DNA of 58,104 bases, taken from positions 1 to 58,104 of the forward strand of contig QHYS01000130.1 of assembly GCA_003223325.1 (NCBI GenBank), read 5' to 3'. Made by a program: the position numbers and the translations under genes. A model generated the notes under the pieces. That model did no database searches and was not told the DNA's origin. It saw only the letters and a program-made list of their open reading frames with translations. Shown one piece after another: positions 38,287-47,832 of the stretch. Position 1 is the stretch's first letter; each line of letters opens with the position of its first letter. The stretch is from Acidobacteriota bacterium. Lineage in GTDB: Bacteria > Acidobacteriota > Terriglobia > Acidiferrales > UBA7541.

Positions 38287-39258
38287 ATGCTCGTTGAAAC
38301 ACTGGCTCAAGACTCCGTCACTGAGTTCGCCATCGACGTGCGCTTGGGACTCATGAAAAAAGGCCAGAAAGAAATCCCTTCGAAGTACCTCTATGATGAA
38401 GTGGGCTCCGCGCTGTTCGAGGTCATCACGGTCTTACCGGAGTACGGCCTGTTCCGCGCAGATGAGCGTCTGCTGCGGGAAAATGCTGAGACCATGGCTG
38501 CGATGCTGCCGCGCGAACGCGTCGTGCTCGCCGAACTTGGTAGCGGCAGCGGAAGAAAGACGTCTTGGATGTTGGGTGCTCTGGCGACGCAGCGCCCAAC
38601 CGTCTACCACCCGATCGAGATCTCCCAAAAGGCCCTGGACCAATGCTGCAGGGAGTTAGGCCAACTGCACAACGTCGACATAAGACCTGTGCGACAACCC
38701 TACCTGCAAGGGCTGTTATCGGTGGCTGCGGCGCGCAGGCCAGACGAGCAGTTGCTTGTTCTCTTTCTGGGCAGCACGATCGGCAATTTCAGCTGGTGCG
38801 CTGGGGAGCGTTTTCTCAAGCAGGTGCGCCAGGCTCTAACCGCGGGAGACGCACTGCTGCTCAGCGCGGACCTTGAAAAGCCGCTTTTGCAGCTTCTCCC
38901 GGCCTATGATGACCCACTGGGTGTTACGGCCTCGTTTAATCTCAACGTGCTCGCTCGCATGAACCGTGAGCTGGACGCCGATTTCGACCTTTCGGCATTC
39001 CGCCATTTGGCCCGCTATGATGCGGCGGAACGGCGCATCGAAATGCACCTTGTTTCGGTGCGTGCACAAAGTGTGGCGATTCCGCGGGCCCGCTGCAGCG
39101 TCTCTTTTGCCGAGGGCGAAACCATCTGGACGGAGAGCTCGCATAAATATCGGCCAGGCGAAGTGATAGAAATCGGGCGGCGCGCCGGATTTCGCCCCCT
39201 GAGACAATGGCTCGACAGCGAATGGACCTTCGCGCAAACTTTATTTGTGGCGGAGTAA
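38287..39258 (+). CDS. egtD: L-histidine N-alpha-methyltransferase
   Basis: The 323-residue enzyme adds three methyl groups to histidine to make hercynine. It has IPSKYLYDEVGSALFEVITV near the start, the SAM-binding LAELGSGSGRKTSWMLGAL and the family-typical FLGSTIGNFSWCAGERFLK, then FNLNVLARMNRELDADFD. ATG 38287 is chosen because AGGAG lies just upstream; an earlier ATG overlaps egtB. With egtB it makes a two-gene ergothioneine operon. The C-terminal ESSHKYRPGEVIEIGRRAGF is the conserved lid region. Confidence 0.93.
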   Translation: MLVETLAQDSVTEFAIDVRLGLMKKGQKEIPSKYLYDEVGSALFEVITVLPEYGLFRADERLLRENAETMAAMLPRERVVLAELGSGSGRKTSWMLGALATQRPTVYHPIEISQKALDQCCRELGQLHNVDIRPVRQPYLQGLLSVAAARRPDEQLLVLFLGSTIGNFSWCAGERFLKQVRQALTAGDALLLSADLEKPLLQLLPAYDDPLGVTASFNLNVLARMNRELDADFDLSAFRHLARYDAAERRIEMHLVSVRAQSVAIPRARCSVSFAEGETIWTESSHKYRPGEVIEIGRRAGFRPLRQWLDSEWTFAQTLFVAE

Positions 39259-39263
39259 GTTGT

Positions 39264-41456
39264 CTATTCGCGGTGCGAATGGAGATCCGCCGGGCGCGCC
39301 GCTTCCACGCGCAGGCTTACTTCTCCTGTCCATGGTTTGCCGGCGGCGAGTTCCACGGGCCAGACAGCTAAAATCTGCGAGCCTTGGTACACACGTTCAA
39401 AGCCTTCCTCGGATTCCGATATCGTCTCGATCGGAGCGATCCAAAGTTCCCTGGCGCAAGGAGCTTCGACGGTGGCCGCGACATTTTGCCACTCGTCGAC
39501 AACTCTTAATCGCGACCCTATTTCCGCTGCTGATATGGCCGTGGACCAGCCTAAAGCACGCCGGCCGGCTGGAATTTCAAAATAACGGTTTGGCTCGCGC
39601 GGCGTGAGAAAGTTCAGAACGACTTCCACACCGAGCAGAGCGGATCGCGCTTGCACGTTGGCGCAAGAAAGCCTTGAGGTGCAATGGAGATCATAGCCTT
39701 TCCTTCCCGAAGCGAAAGAGAATCGTTTTGTGCAGCGCAGCCGTTCGAGCGGTCCGCCCGCATCCGCACCATCCGGGCACGGTACTTCACATTCAAGACT
39801 GATGCTCGTGGGTCCGTTCTCCAGGAGAGCGTAAGTACCGGAGGCGAGAACAGGATTCTCTTCGAGCTTCAGTTCCTCGTAGTCCTTGAAAGTCTTATCC
39901 GCAGGAAAGAGCAGGAGGCGAAAAGCATTTCGAGGCCACCGGTCATAGCGCAGAAACCGCTCCAACCCGTCCTCTTTGCAGCGCACCTGGTCGTGGATGG
40001 ATGCGACTTGGCCGCTCGCGCCGGAGGAGGCTTCGCGGAGGCGGCGGTGATAGGCCTCCGGGCGTCGCTGCATGGAGTTGACCAGCGTGACGGCGCCGGG
40101 GCGGAAATCGAGTGACATCAGCGTGCCGCCGTCGGCTGGCCGGAACAAGGCAGCTAAGCTCCTCGAGGTGACGTAAACCTCCTCGCGGCCGTCGCCATCG
40201 AAATCAGTTTGTTCCATATGGACACCGGCGGCTCGACCACGGCCGAGTTCGTCCAACAAGGTCTCCGCGCGGATGAGCTCGCGCCATAGTTCGGTGCGCA
40301 AGTGCGGCGCATAGATACCTCCGAAGACGCCGTGCCAATAGGCGTCGTTGCACTGCCCGCGCAGAAGATGCTTTTGAGCCCGTGTATGTTTGGCGCTGCG
40401 CTCTTCGCTCAGTCGTTTTGAGGCGAAGCTCCGATGCTTCTCTGACACGCGGAGCATTTTCTTGTGCAGCAAATTCGACTCCGGATATTTGCTGAAGAAT
40501 GCTCTCCAGGGCCCGCCCCGTAGAAACCGCTGTACGTCGGGACGATTGGCAAACTCCTGGCAGATGGCATGAAAGTCCCTGCGCACCTTCGTGGGCAGAG
40601 CCCATTCCATCATTTCCGAATATGAGGCCGTAGGTAAATCGGCGCGGCCCCGTGGCTGGTGTTCGCGGATGTATTCGCCTGGGGGCTTCACGGCAAGCCA
40701 CTCCGCGGATTCCTCTAGAGCGGCGAAGAAACGGTCCAGCCAGCCATCGCGGTAGCAGTGATCGTAGGTCTCGGGCCAGGCGCCGAACTTCTCGCAGTCA
40801 TCCCCCATAGCGGCCATGCCGCCGGGATAACGCTGGGCGCTCTCGCGAAGAAAACCGATGGCCTCTTCGCACGGACGGAACGGCAGCAAGTAGCGCAAGG
40901 CCTTCAGTCCTGGGAAAACACGGACTGTCAACCCGCGATCTTCGGCCACATAATCGGCGTGCAACTGTTCGGGTTCAAAGCCAGCGGCGAGAAAATGCAC
41001 GTCGTCCACCAGGGTGTATCGAACGCCTGCCGAAGCCAGCGCATAAGGCACCTGCGGCTCCCAGACACGCTCGGCAAGCCATGCGCCTTCCGGCTCCCGA
41101 CCGAACTTCGCGCGCAAATAGTCCCGCATCAACTGAATTTGCCGCGCCTGGTCCTCCGGCGGAATGGACACCAGGATAGGTTCGTAAAAACCGCCGCCTA
41201 CCAACTCGACCTGCGTGCGCGACGTCAATTCCTGAAGGTGCCGAAAAAACTCCGGATGGCGCTGCTCGCACCATTCAAGTAGCGGTCCGCTGTAGTGCAG
41301 GCCCAGGCGAACGCCTGGGTGGCGAAGCAAACACTCAATGAATGGCAAATAAGAGCGCCGGTAGGTCTCTTCCAGTACAGCATCGAAATTGCCGACCGGC
41401 TGGTGTCCGTGGATTAGGAGAACGAGACTAAACTTGGCCAACTTAGAACCCCGCAC
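39264..41456 (-). CDS. Glycoside hydrolase family 57 (amylase / 4-alpha-glucanotransferase type)
   Basis: This 730-residue protein acts on alpha-glucans. It opens LVLLIHGHQPVGNFDAVLEE, a GH57 marker. The nucleophile Glu lies in GAWLAERVWEPQVPY (near residue 128), and the acid/base Asp in GDDCEKFGAWPETYDHCY (near residue 218). The second half is the DUF1925/DUF1926 beta-sandwich seen in 4-alpha-glucanotransferases (AYWHGVFGGIYAPHLRTELW). No signal peptide, so it is intracellular and probably works on stored glycogen. It runs convergently with egtD, with five bases between the stops. Confidence 0.92.
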   Translation of the reverse strand: MRGSKLAKFSLVLLIHGHQPVGNFDAVLEETYRRSYLPFIECLLRHPGVRLGLHYSGPLLEWCEQRHPEFFRHLQELTSRTQVELVGGGFYEPILVSIPPEDQARQIQLMRDYLRAKFGREPEGAWLAERVWEPQVPYALASAGVRYTLVDDVHFLAAGFEPEQLHADYVAEDRGLTVRVFPGLKALRYLLPFRPCEEAIGFLRESAQRYPGGMAAMGDDCEKFGAWPETYDHCYRDGWLDRFFAALEESAEWLAVKPPGEYIREHQPRGRADLPTASYSEMMEWALPTKVRRDFHAICQEFANRPDVQRFLRGGPWRAFFSKYPESNLLHKKMLRVSEKHRSFASKRLSEERSAKHTRAQKHLLRGQCNDAYWHGVFGGIYAPHLRTELWRELIRAETLLDELGRGRAAGVHMEQTDFDGDGREEVYVTSRSLAALFRPADGGTLMSLDFRPGAVTLVNSMQRRPEAYHRRLREASSGASGQVASIHDQVRCKEDGLERFLRYDRWPRNAFRLLLFPADKTFKDYEELKLEENPVLASGTYALLENGPTSISLECEVPCPDGADAGGPLERLRCTKRFSFASGRKGYDLHCTSRLSCANVQARSALLGVEVVLNFLTPREPNRYFEIPAGRRALGWSTAISAAEIGSRLRVVDEWQNVAATVEAPCARELWIAPIETISESEEGFERVYQGSQILAVWPVELAAGKPWTGEVSLRVEAARPADLHSHRE

Positions 41457-41653
41457 AACTGGGCCTTGTTGCCATCATACTGCCACTTGCGAAAGTTGCA
41501 ACGAAGCAGCCGAATCAAATTTGGGGCGATGCGCAAAGCGGAAGACTTCCTTTCCAAATTTTGAGAAGCGCTGGATTACATCGGCTCACTGCCGATTTGG
41601 CCCAGGATGACCAGGTGAACCGCCCCGTGGTATCTCTTTGGTTTGCTGTCAAG

Positions 41654-41682
41654 CCAGCCACGATCCCTCCCTTGTGGGCTGG
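41654..41682. repeat. Inverted repeat between VWFA and GH57 genes
   Basis: CCAGCC (41654-41659) pairs with GGCTGG (41677-41682). It lies in the 270-base gap just downstream of the VWFA reading and upstream of the GH57 start. It may end the VWFA transcript; no T-run is visible, so this is weak. Confidence 0.25.
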
Positions 41683-41729
41683 TGCAAGGCGTCGGAATGA
41701 GCGTGCTCAACTGAGGGTCGGCTTTTCGT

Positions 41730-42657
41730 CTAGTTTTCGCTCGAGCCGGTTACAGCGGGCGTTGCTGGAACGGAAGGAGCCACAGGCAGGCGCAGTGCGA
41801 AGTAGTTGCGTCCGAAGGCAACTTGCGCGCCGCCCGCTTCTACGACCACCGCTTGCACCGTGTAGCGCCCCATAGCAACGGTGCTCAGCGGCAAGCTGAT
41901 GCGGAAAGAGGCCGTGCGCGTCCGGTCGTTAACCTGGGCCGGAGCAACGGTAGGTGTTTGGCTGACGCGCGCGCCGTTGCGGAAAAATTCCAGGCCGGCG
42001 CGCAAGTGATTGAGATCCGTCTTCTCAGACACGTAAGCTTGAAAGAAAATATACAGCTTCTGCTGATTGGTGAAAACGCGCGTCACGCTCGGTATGATGC
42101 GCTCGCCGCCCACGTCGAGCGGCAGTTCCTTGAGCTTGGCGTCAGGCGCAAAGCCTTTTGTCTGCACTTCCGAACTCTTCTGCACTTCGACCAGCTGGCT
42201 CGAGAGCACAATGGAGCTCAATTGCATGCGATCAGGCTGCGCCGCCGGCAACCTTAAATCGTCCTCAAACGTGCCGATGCGCCCGGACTCATTCTCCCGC
42301 GCCAAAAACTTCAGCTTGTAATTTCCCGGTGGCAGAATAATGCCGCCCTGATAGACCAGCGCGTTCTGCTGGATCTCTTCGTAACGCTCCGTATCGAACC
42401 GCACCGTGATGGTGTCTCGCAAAGCTCCCGCGATGCGCCCGGATTGGCTATCGTGAACTTCGGCGGCAAAGTCAAATTCCACCTGGCGCCGTCCGCTCTT
42501 TTGCGCCCACTGCAGCGCGCTGGACGCGAGCTTGGCTGAGATGGGAACGAAGATCTGCTTATTGTTGAGGCGGAAGTAGGCGGTCTCCACCGCAATGGGC
42601 AATTCCACGACCGGCGTCTCGGATCGCATGGCCTCTTCTAATTGGCGCTCGCGATCT
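41730..42657 (-). pseudogene. VWFA-related acidobacterial protein, C-terminal half after a frameshift
   Basis: The part reads EDRERQLEEAMRSETPVVEL, then FVPISAKLASSALQWAQKSG, and the beta-rich GGIILPPGNYKLKFLARENE and GYTVQAVVV-like tail. These residues normally follow directly from the VWFA domain in acidobacterial proteins of this type. An ATG at 42629 could start a separate 299-residue protein, but homology-like sequence runs past it to the frame break near 42665. The two halves differ by one base in frame, with a small deletion of the expected GYYAPKDF-like linker. Confidence 0.75.
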
Positions 42658-43893
42658 TCAGTGGTGTACCTGGCGGTAGCGAATGCGAGCGCCGGGTACT
42701 CCCGCGACTTTCACGCGTATCGTGCGCCAGCGCCCGTCGTGCAGCGCATTCGTGCTGTAGTAGCCTAAAAGATAGTACCCGTCGGTATCGGACTGCACGG
42801 CACGGAAGGCCTGGCCGAGATCTCCCAGGTCGAAAAAGGTGCGCCCGCCCGTATCGGAAGCGAGCGTGGCCAGAGTTTCGCGCGAGTCCTGCCGGGCCCC
42901 GCTTTGCTGGAAGACTGCGCCGCCGGTATACATGGCATTTCCGTTCGCCGCTCCCACACTGGCATCGCCGCCCGGAATTTCTGCCAACAACCCGCGTGAA
43001 TCCACCGTGTAGATCGACATATTGGCGCGATTGGCGGCGTCGGTGGTCGCGCGCAGCTGGGAGCGATTGTCTTCGCCGGTTTGTGTGATGCCGCTCGTGA
43101 ACTGCAGCACAGATTTCTTGCCGGGGATGTCTCGCAGCAAGTCCGCCAGCGATTCGAGCGAGGCCAGCTTGCGGTCTGTATTGAAGGCATTGAACTCCGT
43201 GTCATCCGCGGTAAAGGCAGCGTTGGTCTCTTCGGTGACGACCGAATCGATACCGGTGGAAGTGGCCGCCGCCAGCGCCGCAAGCTGAGCCTCTTTACCG
43301 GGAAGCAACGCGTCCACTGCTCTGTAGAGCAAATCACGATTGTTGGTGAAATCGGCGATCACGTGGAGCTGATTGCCAAACGCAACCACGCCGACAAGAT
43401 CGGCGGGAGTCATCTGCCTGCTGAGGAATTGTTTCGCTGCGAGCGTGGAACGCGTCAAATCGTTGGGCTGCAAAGAAGTAAGGTCGAAGAAAAGAACGAT
43501 CATGCGGCGATCGCGCTCCTGCTGCCGAACTTCCTCCGGCGGAGCAACTGAGCCAATTGCGATGGTAATCGGCGCTGCCTCCGCGGCTTCGGCCTTTTCG
43601 AGTTTCTCCACGTCGGAGTAATCGAAGGTGGAAATTTTCTGATCTTTCCCGTCTTCCGCGATGCGGAACTGGTCCTGCCGCAGGCTTTTGAGGAGCTTGC
43701 CGTCTCGATCGGTCACTGCAACATCCACTTCCACTAAATTCACCGCCGCCCTGATGGCGCCCTTCTGATTAACAGATACCTGTGGCGGGGCTGGCGGCAG
43801 GGCTGGCTGTTGCGGATTCTGAGCCAATCCTGAAGGCCCCAGCAACGCGGCGACTCCCAGAGCTGCGATCACTCGGCGGATTTCATCTCTCAT
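42658..43893 (-). pseudogene. VWFA-related acidobacterial protein, N-terminal half
   Basis: From ATG 43893 there is a signal peptide (VIAALGVAALLGPSGLAQ), the pre-domain VNLVEVDVAVTDRDGKLLKS and a von Willebrand A fold: RRMIVLFFDLTSLQPNDL with the metal-site Asp, later LQFTSGITQTGEDNRSQLRA and DSDGYYLLGYYSTNALH-like sequence. It ends RYRQVHH and TGA at 42658. Such proteins are secreted or periplasmic and abundant in acidobacteria; their job is unknown. The gene begins 10 bases after the TonB-type receptor gene and is probably in its operon. The N-half may still be made as a truncated protein. Confidence 0.8.
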
Positions 43894-43903
43894 CTTGCGG
43901 CTC

Positions 43904-46900
43904 TCAAAACGTAAACCGCGTAACCACATTCATCGCGCGCATAGCCGAAGCCCCGATGACCTGCCCAAATGTGGTGGAATTCACCAGCGTCGACAACCCG
44001 GTAAGGTTGGGCGTATTGGTCACGTTCGTGATCTCCCAGCGCAAATCCAGGCGATGCTCGTGGTCCTTGCCAAAAGGGATCGTTTTGCCAAATTGCGCGT
44101 TCCAGATAAACATGCCCGGGCCGGTAATGGTGTTGCGGGCGGCATTGCCCAACTGTCCTGCCGGAGGCACGACGAAACACGAAGTATTGAAGAAATCGAG
44201 CGGTGCGCGCTCGCTGGCGGGCAGATTCGGATTGCAAATCTGGTCCGCGCGCGTGGCGAAAATCCCCCCGCTGCCCAGGTTTGCGGCCGACGTACCCATG
44301 ACTTCCGCCGTATAAGGCGTGCCCGTCTGCGCGCCGACGTTTCCGCTGAATCGCCAATTGCCAAAGACCGCCGCAGTCAAGCCTCTCTGAGCGTAGCGGT
44401 GTCCTTCTCCCAGCGGCAATTCATAGAGGTAATTGATCCGCGCCTGATGGCGGATGTCGAACGAAGAGAGGCCATATTCGGCGCCCAAATTATTGGCATC
44501 CTGCACCACAATCAGGGTGCCGCCGCCAATCGAACTCGCGTCGTCGATCGATTTCGCAAACGTGTAAGTGCCGTTGATCATGATTCCGTGCGACAAGCGC
44601 TTCTGCACACGTACTTGCAGTGAGTTATTGATGGAATTTGCGCCGGAGGTGTCATAGATGAAATCGCCCGCGTTCGCTACGGGACCCGTAGACGAGAGGC
44701 TTCCGGGCGCCGGGCGGTTGGGCGCGTACAGCAAGTCGAGGTTCGTGCCTTTCGTTCCCGTGTAGGTCACCACAAGTGCGGTGTTATTGGCCACAGTGGT
44801 TTCCACTGAAAAATTCCAGACCTGCGCGTATCCCACTCTGTAATTCGGATTCACGGCATACGTATTCTGTATCGTGTTTCGTCCTGCCAGCGCGGACGGA
44901 AATCCGTTCTCCAGAGTCAGCACATCGCTGGCGCCGGTAATGCGCAATTCGGAAGTAGACCAGGGCGGCTGATTGGCCAGTTCCGAAAGCAGTTGCGTGT
45001 AGATCGATTCGTTGTAGAACGTGCTGAACCCTGCCCGCACCACCGTGCTATGGCGGTCCTGCAGCGCCTTGATCGGTGGCCTCCAGGCGATGCCGATGCG
45101 CGGCGCCCAGTTGTTATAGCCGGGCCTGATGAGCGAGTTGGGAAGGGTGCCGCTAAGCGACGCAGCCTGGCCGGGAATCACGAGGGCCACTTGAGAGCTA
45201 GCGGGGTCGAAGTCCAAATTTGCAAGATGACCGTAGAGTTCCCACGGCGGCGTAAAAAACTCGTAGCGCGCGCCGAACTGCAACGTGAAATCGGAACGCG
45301 CACGCCAATCGTCGCTCGCGTAGCCGGCAGTGCCCCAACTGCGAAAATAGTTGCTCGGAGTCCCGAAGCGTGCATTAGTGCTGTCGGGAAGGCCGAGGAG
45401 AAAATCGCCAAAATCGAGCCCGGTGACGAGGCCGCTGAAGGTGAACAGGCCCTCCGGAGTTGGATCCGACGCGGTGTTGTTTTCGATGCGGCGCACTTCC
45501 GCCCCGAAGGTCAGCGTGTGCTTCGGAAGCATATAGGTGACTGCATCCACGAAACGATAGGTCTGATTCCGCACCAGTGAGGGCACCGCCGGTGCCACCT
45601 TCGTGAAGTTGTTGAAGCTGAGCTGGGGCACGCTCCAGTCGATCGGCGCCGTGGAAACGCCGGTGATTCCCAGCGCCGTGGCCACATCGTTCTTAAATGC
45701 GAAGTTGTCCAGCGTCTCAACTCGGTTCCGCGAAAAAATGAATTGCGAATCGTTGATCCAGCTCCGCGATAAGTTTTGTGTAAGACCCAGAGTGACCGAC
45801 TGGCCGCGCGTGGCCACGTCGCTTTCAAAATCGGGGAACGATTGGAAAGCATGATTGGTGGACTGGCTGAAACCATAGAATATGCGCGCGTTCAACTTCG
45901 GCGAGATGGAGTGTAGGACGCGCACATTAAGCCGATCCTGCAGCGTGGGAACACGCGTTTGCAGATGGAAATTATCGACGACGCCAGGAAGGTTTGGCTC
46001 GGGAATGTATTGCAGCAGCCCCAGCGCGGCGGGATTCAGCAAGGAAGAGGGAATTTGGCAGCCGGGATTGGGAATTTTGAGCTGTAGCTGTGGTTCCTGA
46101 TTGCAGAAATTTCCCGACCGTTCCGCCACCGTCGGCACGGTGGAGAACTGGTCCACGGCGTTGCGCGCCCACGTGCTATCGAAATTGACGAAGAAAAACG
46201 TCTTATCGTGCCCGTCATAAACATGAGGTATCATGAGCGGCCCACCGACGTTTCCACCGATCCGTTCACTCCAAGTAGGAATTTTGAGCGCATTGGGCTG
46301 GGTGAGCGAGTAGGGACGAGCGTTGAACACCGAATCGCTGTATTCGTTGTAGAAGCTCGCGCGGATGCGATTGATCCTCTGCCGCAGCACCCGCTGCATC
46401 CCGTAAAGCGCCCGGGCGCCCTGCGGCGGTGCGTCGCGCCCTCCAGGCCCCGGCCGTCCTCTGCCCGGAGGGCGAAACGCGATCACCGGTCCGCCTGCGC
46501 CGCCAGGATTGGCCACAGGAGCTCCGCCTCTGAAGCCGCCACTTGGGCCTCCGAAGGCGTTTTGGCCGGCATCACCGGGTCCTTGCAAAATGACGCTGCC
46601 TGGCGGAAGGCCACCGCCGAAACCTGCGTTTTGATCTCCCTGGCCAACCGTGCCATTCATAAGAAACGCGTCTGATGAGGACGCCTGGCCGAGAGGGCCC
46701 CCCGGACTGCCTTGGTCGCCGCCCTGATCACCGGATGTTCCGCCCTCTGTTTCCTGCCCCGTTTCGCCTTCCCGGCCTTGATTGCTCGTCTGATTGTTCA
46801 GGATCACCTCCTGAAAACCGCCGCGTCGCCCGCCGAAACCTTGCCGCCCGAAGCCGGAACCTTCGGACCCCCCAGGGGCCCCTCGCGCCCCCGCGCCGCT

Positions 46901-47479
46901 CTGACCTCCAGGCGCACCTCTGATGCCGGGAGCGCCACCGGGAAACTGCCCGTGGCGCAGTCGGCCTGCACCGGACCCTTCCCCCGTGGCTTGCGCATTG
47001 TTGTCACCGCCGGTAACGTTAGCAGCAGGATTGGCCGGAGCTCCTGCGCCCGCGGCGGGCTGGCTGGGATCCGCCGGAGTGGCGGCAGCCTCGATGCTTT
47101 CGAGCGACGCAACTTTCAACGTCACATTGACTGTGCCCGGGCCGTCGCTCAGATCAAATTCCTGAGCGGCGTTCTCAAATCCCAGTTGGGTGACTTCGAT
47201 GCGGTAGTGCCCGAGGGGCAATCCCGGCAAATCGAAATGGCCGTTTTCGTCGGTCCAACTGATCCAGGCACGCCCCGTGCTGGTTTCTACGAGACGAAGA
47301 TTCGCGCCAGGAACAGACACACCATTCGGCGTTCGAACCACACCGCTGGCTTTTGCCGAAGGCGCCGTCTGGGGCGCCGGCGGTTGGTCTTGTGCGCTGA
47401 CCAGAAGTGCGGCTAAGGGAAAAAGAAACAAGAGCGCAAAGCCAACTCGGCTCATGCGGATAGTGATATGTTTCAGCAA
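43904..47479 (-). CDS. TonB-dependent receptor-like (Oar-type) outer-membrane protein
   Basis: This 1,191-residue protein has a signal peptide (VGFALLFLFPLAALLVSAQ), then a carboxypeptidase-regulatory-like beta-sandwich (ASGVVRTPNGVSVPGANLRL to about residue 125). Residues about 130-380 are Gly/Pro/Gln-rich low complexity. From about 400 the barrel part begins (SASFYNEYSDSVFNARPYSL-like, KTFFFVNFDSTW) and it ends with the outer-membrane signature NVVTRFTF, with terminal Phe. The plug domain region is short or absorbed in the glycine-rich part. It may import a polymer or siderophore; substrate unknown. The VWFA gene follows closely. Confidence 0.85.
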   Translation of the reverse strand: MLKHITIRMSRVGFALLFLFPLAALLVSAQDQPPAPQTAPSAKASGVVRTPNGVSVPGANLRLVETSTGRAWISWTDENGHFDLPGLPLGHYRIEVTQLGFENAAQEFDLSDGPGTVNVTLKVASLESIEAAATPADPSQPAAGAGAPANPAANVTGGDNNAQATGEGSGAGRLRHGQFPGGAPGIRGAPGGQSGAGARGAPGGSEGSGFGRQGFGGRRGGFQEVILNNQTSNQGREGETGQETEGGTSGDQGGDQGSPGGPLGQASSSDAFLMNGTVGQGDQNAGFGGGLPPGSVILQGPGDAGQNAFGGPSGGFRGGAPVANPGGAGGPVIAFRPPGRGRPGPGGRDAPPQGARALYGMQRVLRQRINRIRASFYNEYSDSVFNARPYSLTQPNALKIPTWSERIGGNVGGPLMIPHVYDGHDKTFFFVNFDSTWARNAVDQFSTVPTVAERSGNFCNQEPQLQLKIPNPGCQIPSSLLNPAALGLLQYIPEPNLPGVVDNFHLQTRVPTLQDRLNVRVLHSISPKLNARIFYGFSQSTNHAFQSFPDFESDVATRGQSVTLGLTQNLSRSWINDSQFIFSRNRVETLDNFAFKNDVATALGITGVSTAPIDWSVPQLSFNNFTKVAPAVPSLVRNQTYRFVDAVTYMLPKHTLTFGAEVRRIENNTASDPTPEGLFTFSGLVTGLDFGDFLLGLPDSTNARFGTPSNYFRSWGTAGYASDDWRARSDFTLQFGARYEFFTPPWELYGHLANLDFDPASSQVALVIPGQAASLSGTLPNSLIRPGYNNWAPRIGIAWRPPIKALQDRHSTVVRAGFSTFYNESIYTQLLSELANQPPWSTSELRITGASDVLTLENGFPSALAGRNTIQNTYAVNPNYRVGYAQVWNFSVETTVANNTALVVTYTGTKGTNLDLLYAPNRPAPGSLSSTGPVANAGDFIYDTSGANSINNSLQVRVQKRLSHGIMINGTYTFAKSIDDASSIGGGTLIVVQDANNLGAEYGLSSFDIRHQARINYLYELPLGEGHRYAQRGLTAAVFGNWRFSGNVGAQTGTPYTAEVMGTSAANLGSGGIFATRADQICNPNLPASERAPLDFFNTSCFVVPPAGQLGNAARNTITGPGMFIWNAQFGKTIPFGKDHEHRLDLRWEITNVTNTPNLTGLSTLVNSTTFGQVIGASAMRAMNVVTRFTF

Positions 47480-47832
47480 GAGACCCCGAACCCTCTGGCC
47501 CGCGACTAGAGTTTAATCGCCCTGTTCTTGTATAACACGCCAGGGCGGCGATTTTCCGTCGCGCCGCCGATCACCCCTTATTATCCTGAGCGAAGGGGCC
47601 GCGCGCTCTTTTTTCGAACCGTCTTTTGGTCGCACGGCCACGAAGCGAAGCGCGATTTTTGCCCCCGCTGCCCTTGCGGGGAATCCTCTTCGCCCTCATC
47701 GCACACCGGGACATTTTCAATAGTTCAGAATCTTGGACGCTACCTTGGACCCAAAGGTTACTCTCCCCGGCGCGTTCTTTGCGCCCTGGTTAACTTTGCA
47801 GGCGGGCGGTTCGCGTGCGAAAATGCGCGCGG
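47480..47832. other. Gene-free stretch with dispersed-repeat core
   Basis: This holds the promoter of the TonB-type receptor on the minus strand and of the deacetylase on the plus strand. TTATCCTGAGCGAAGG at 47581-47596 is the complement of the CTCAGRATGACA-type core seen in other gaps. A GCCGCGCGCTCTTTTTTCG segment near 47597 is terminator-like without a good stem. No gene was recognised. Confidence 0.4.

Noticed and set aside
46712-47416. 234-codon plus-strand open frame
   Set aside because: Complement of the Gly-rich part of the receptor gene; low complexity on both strands.
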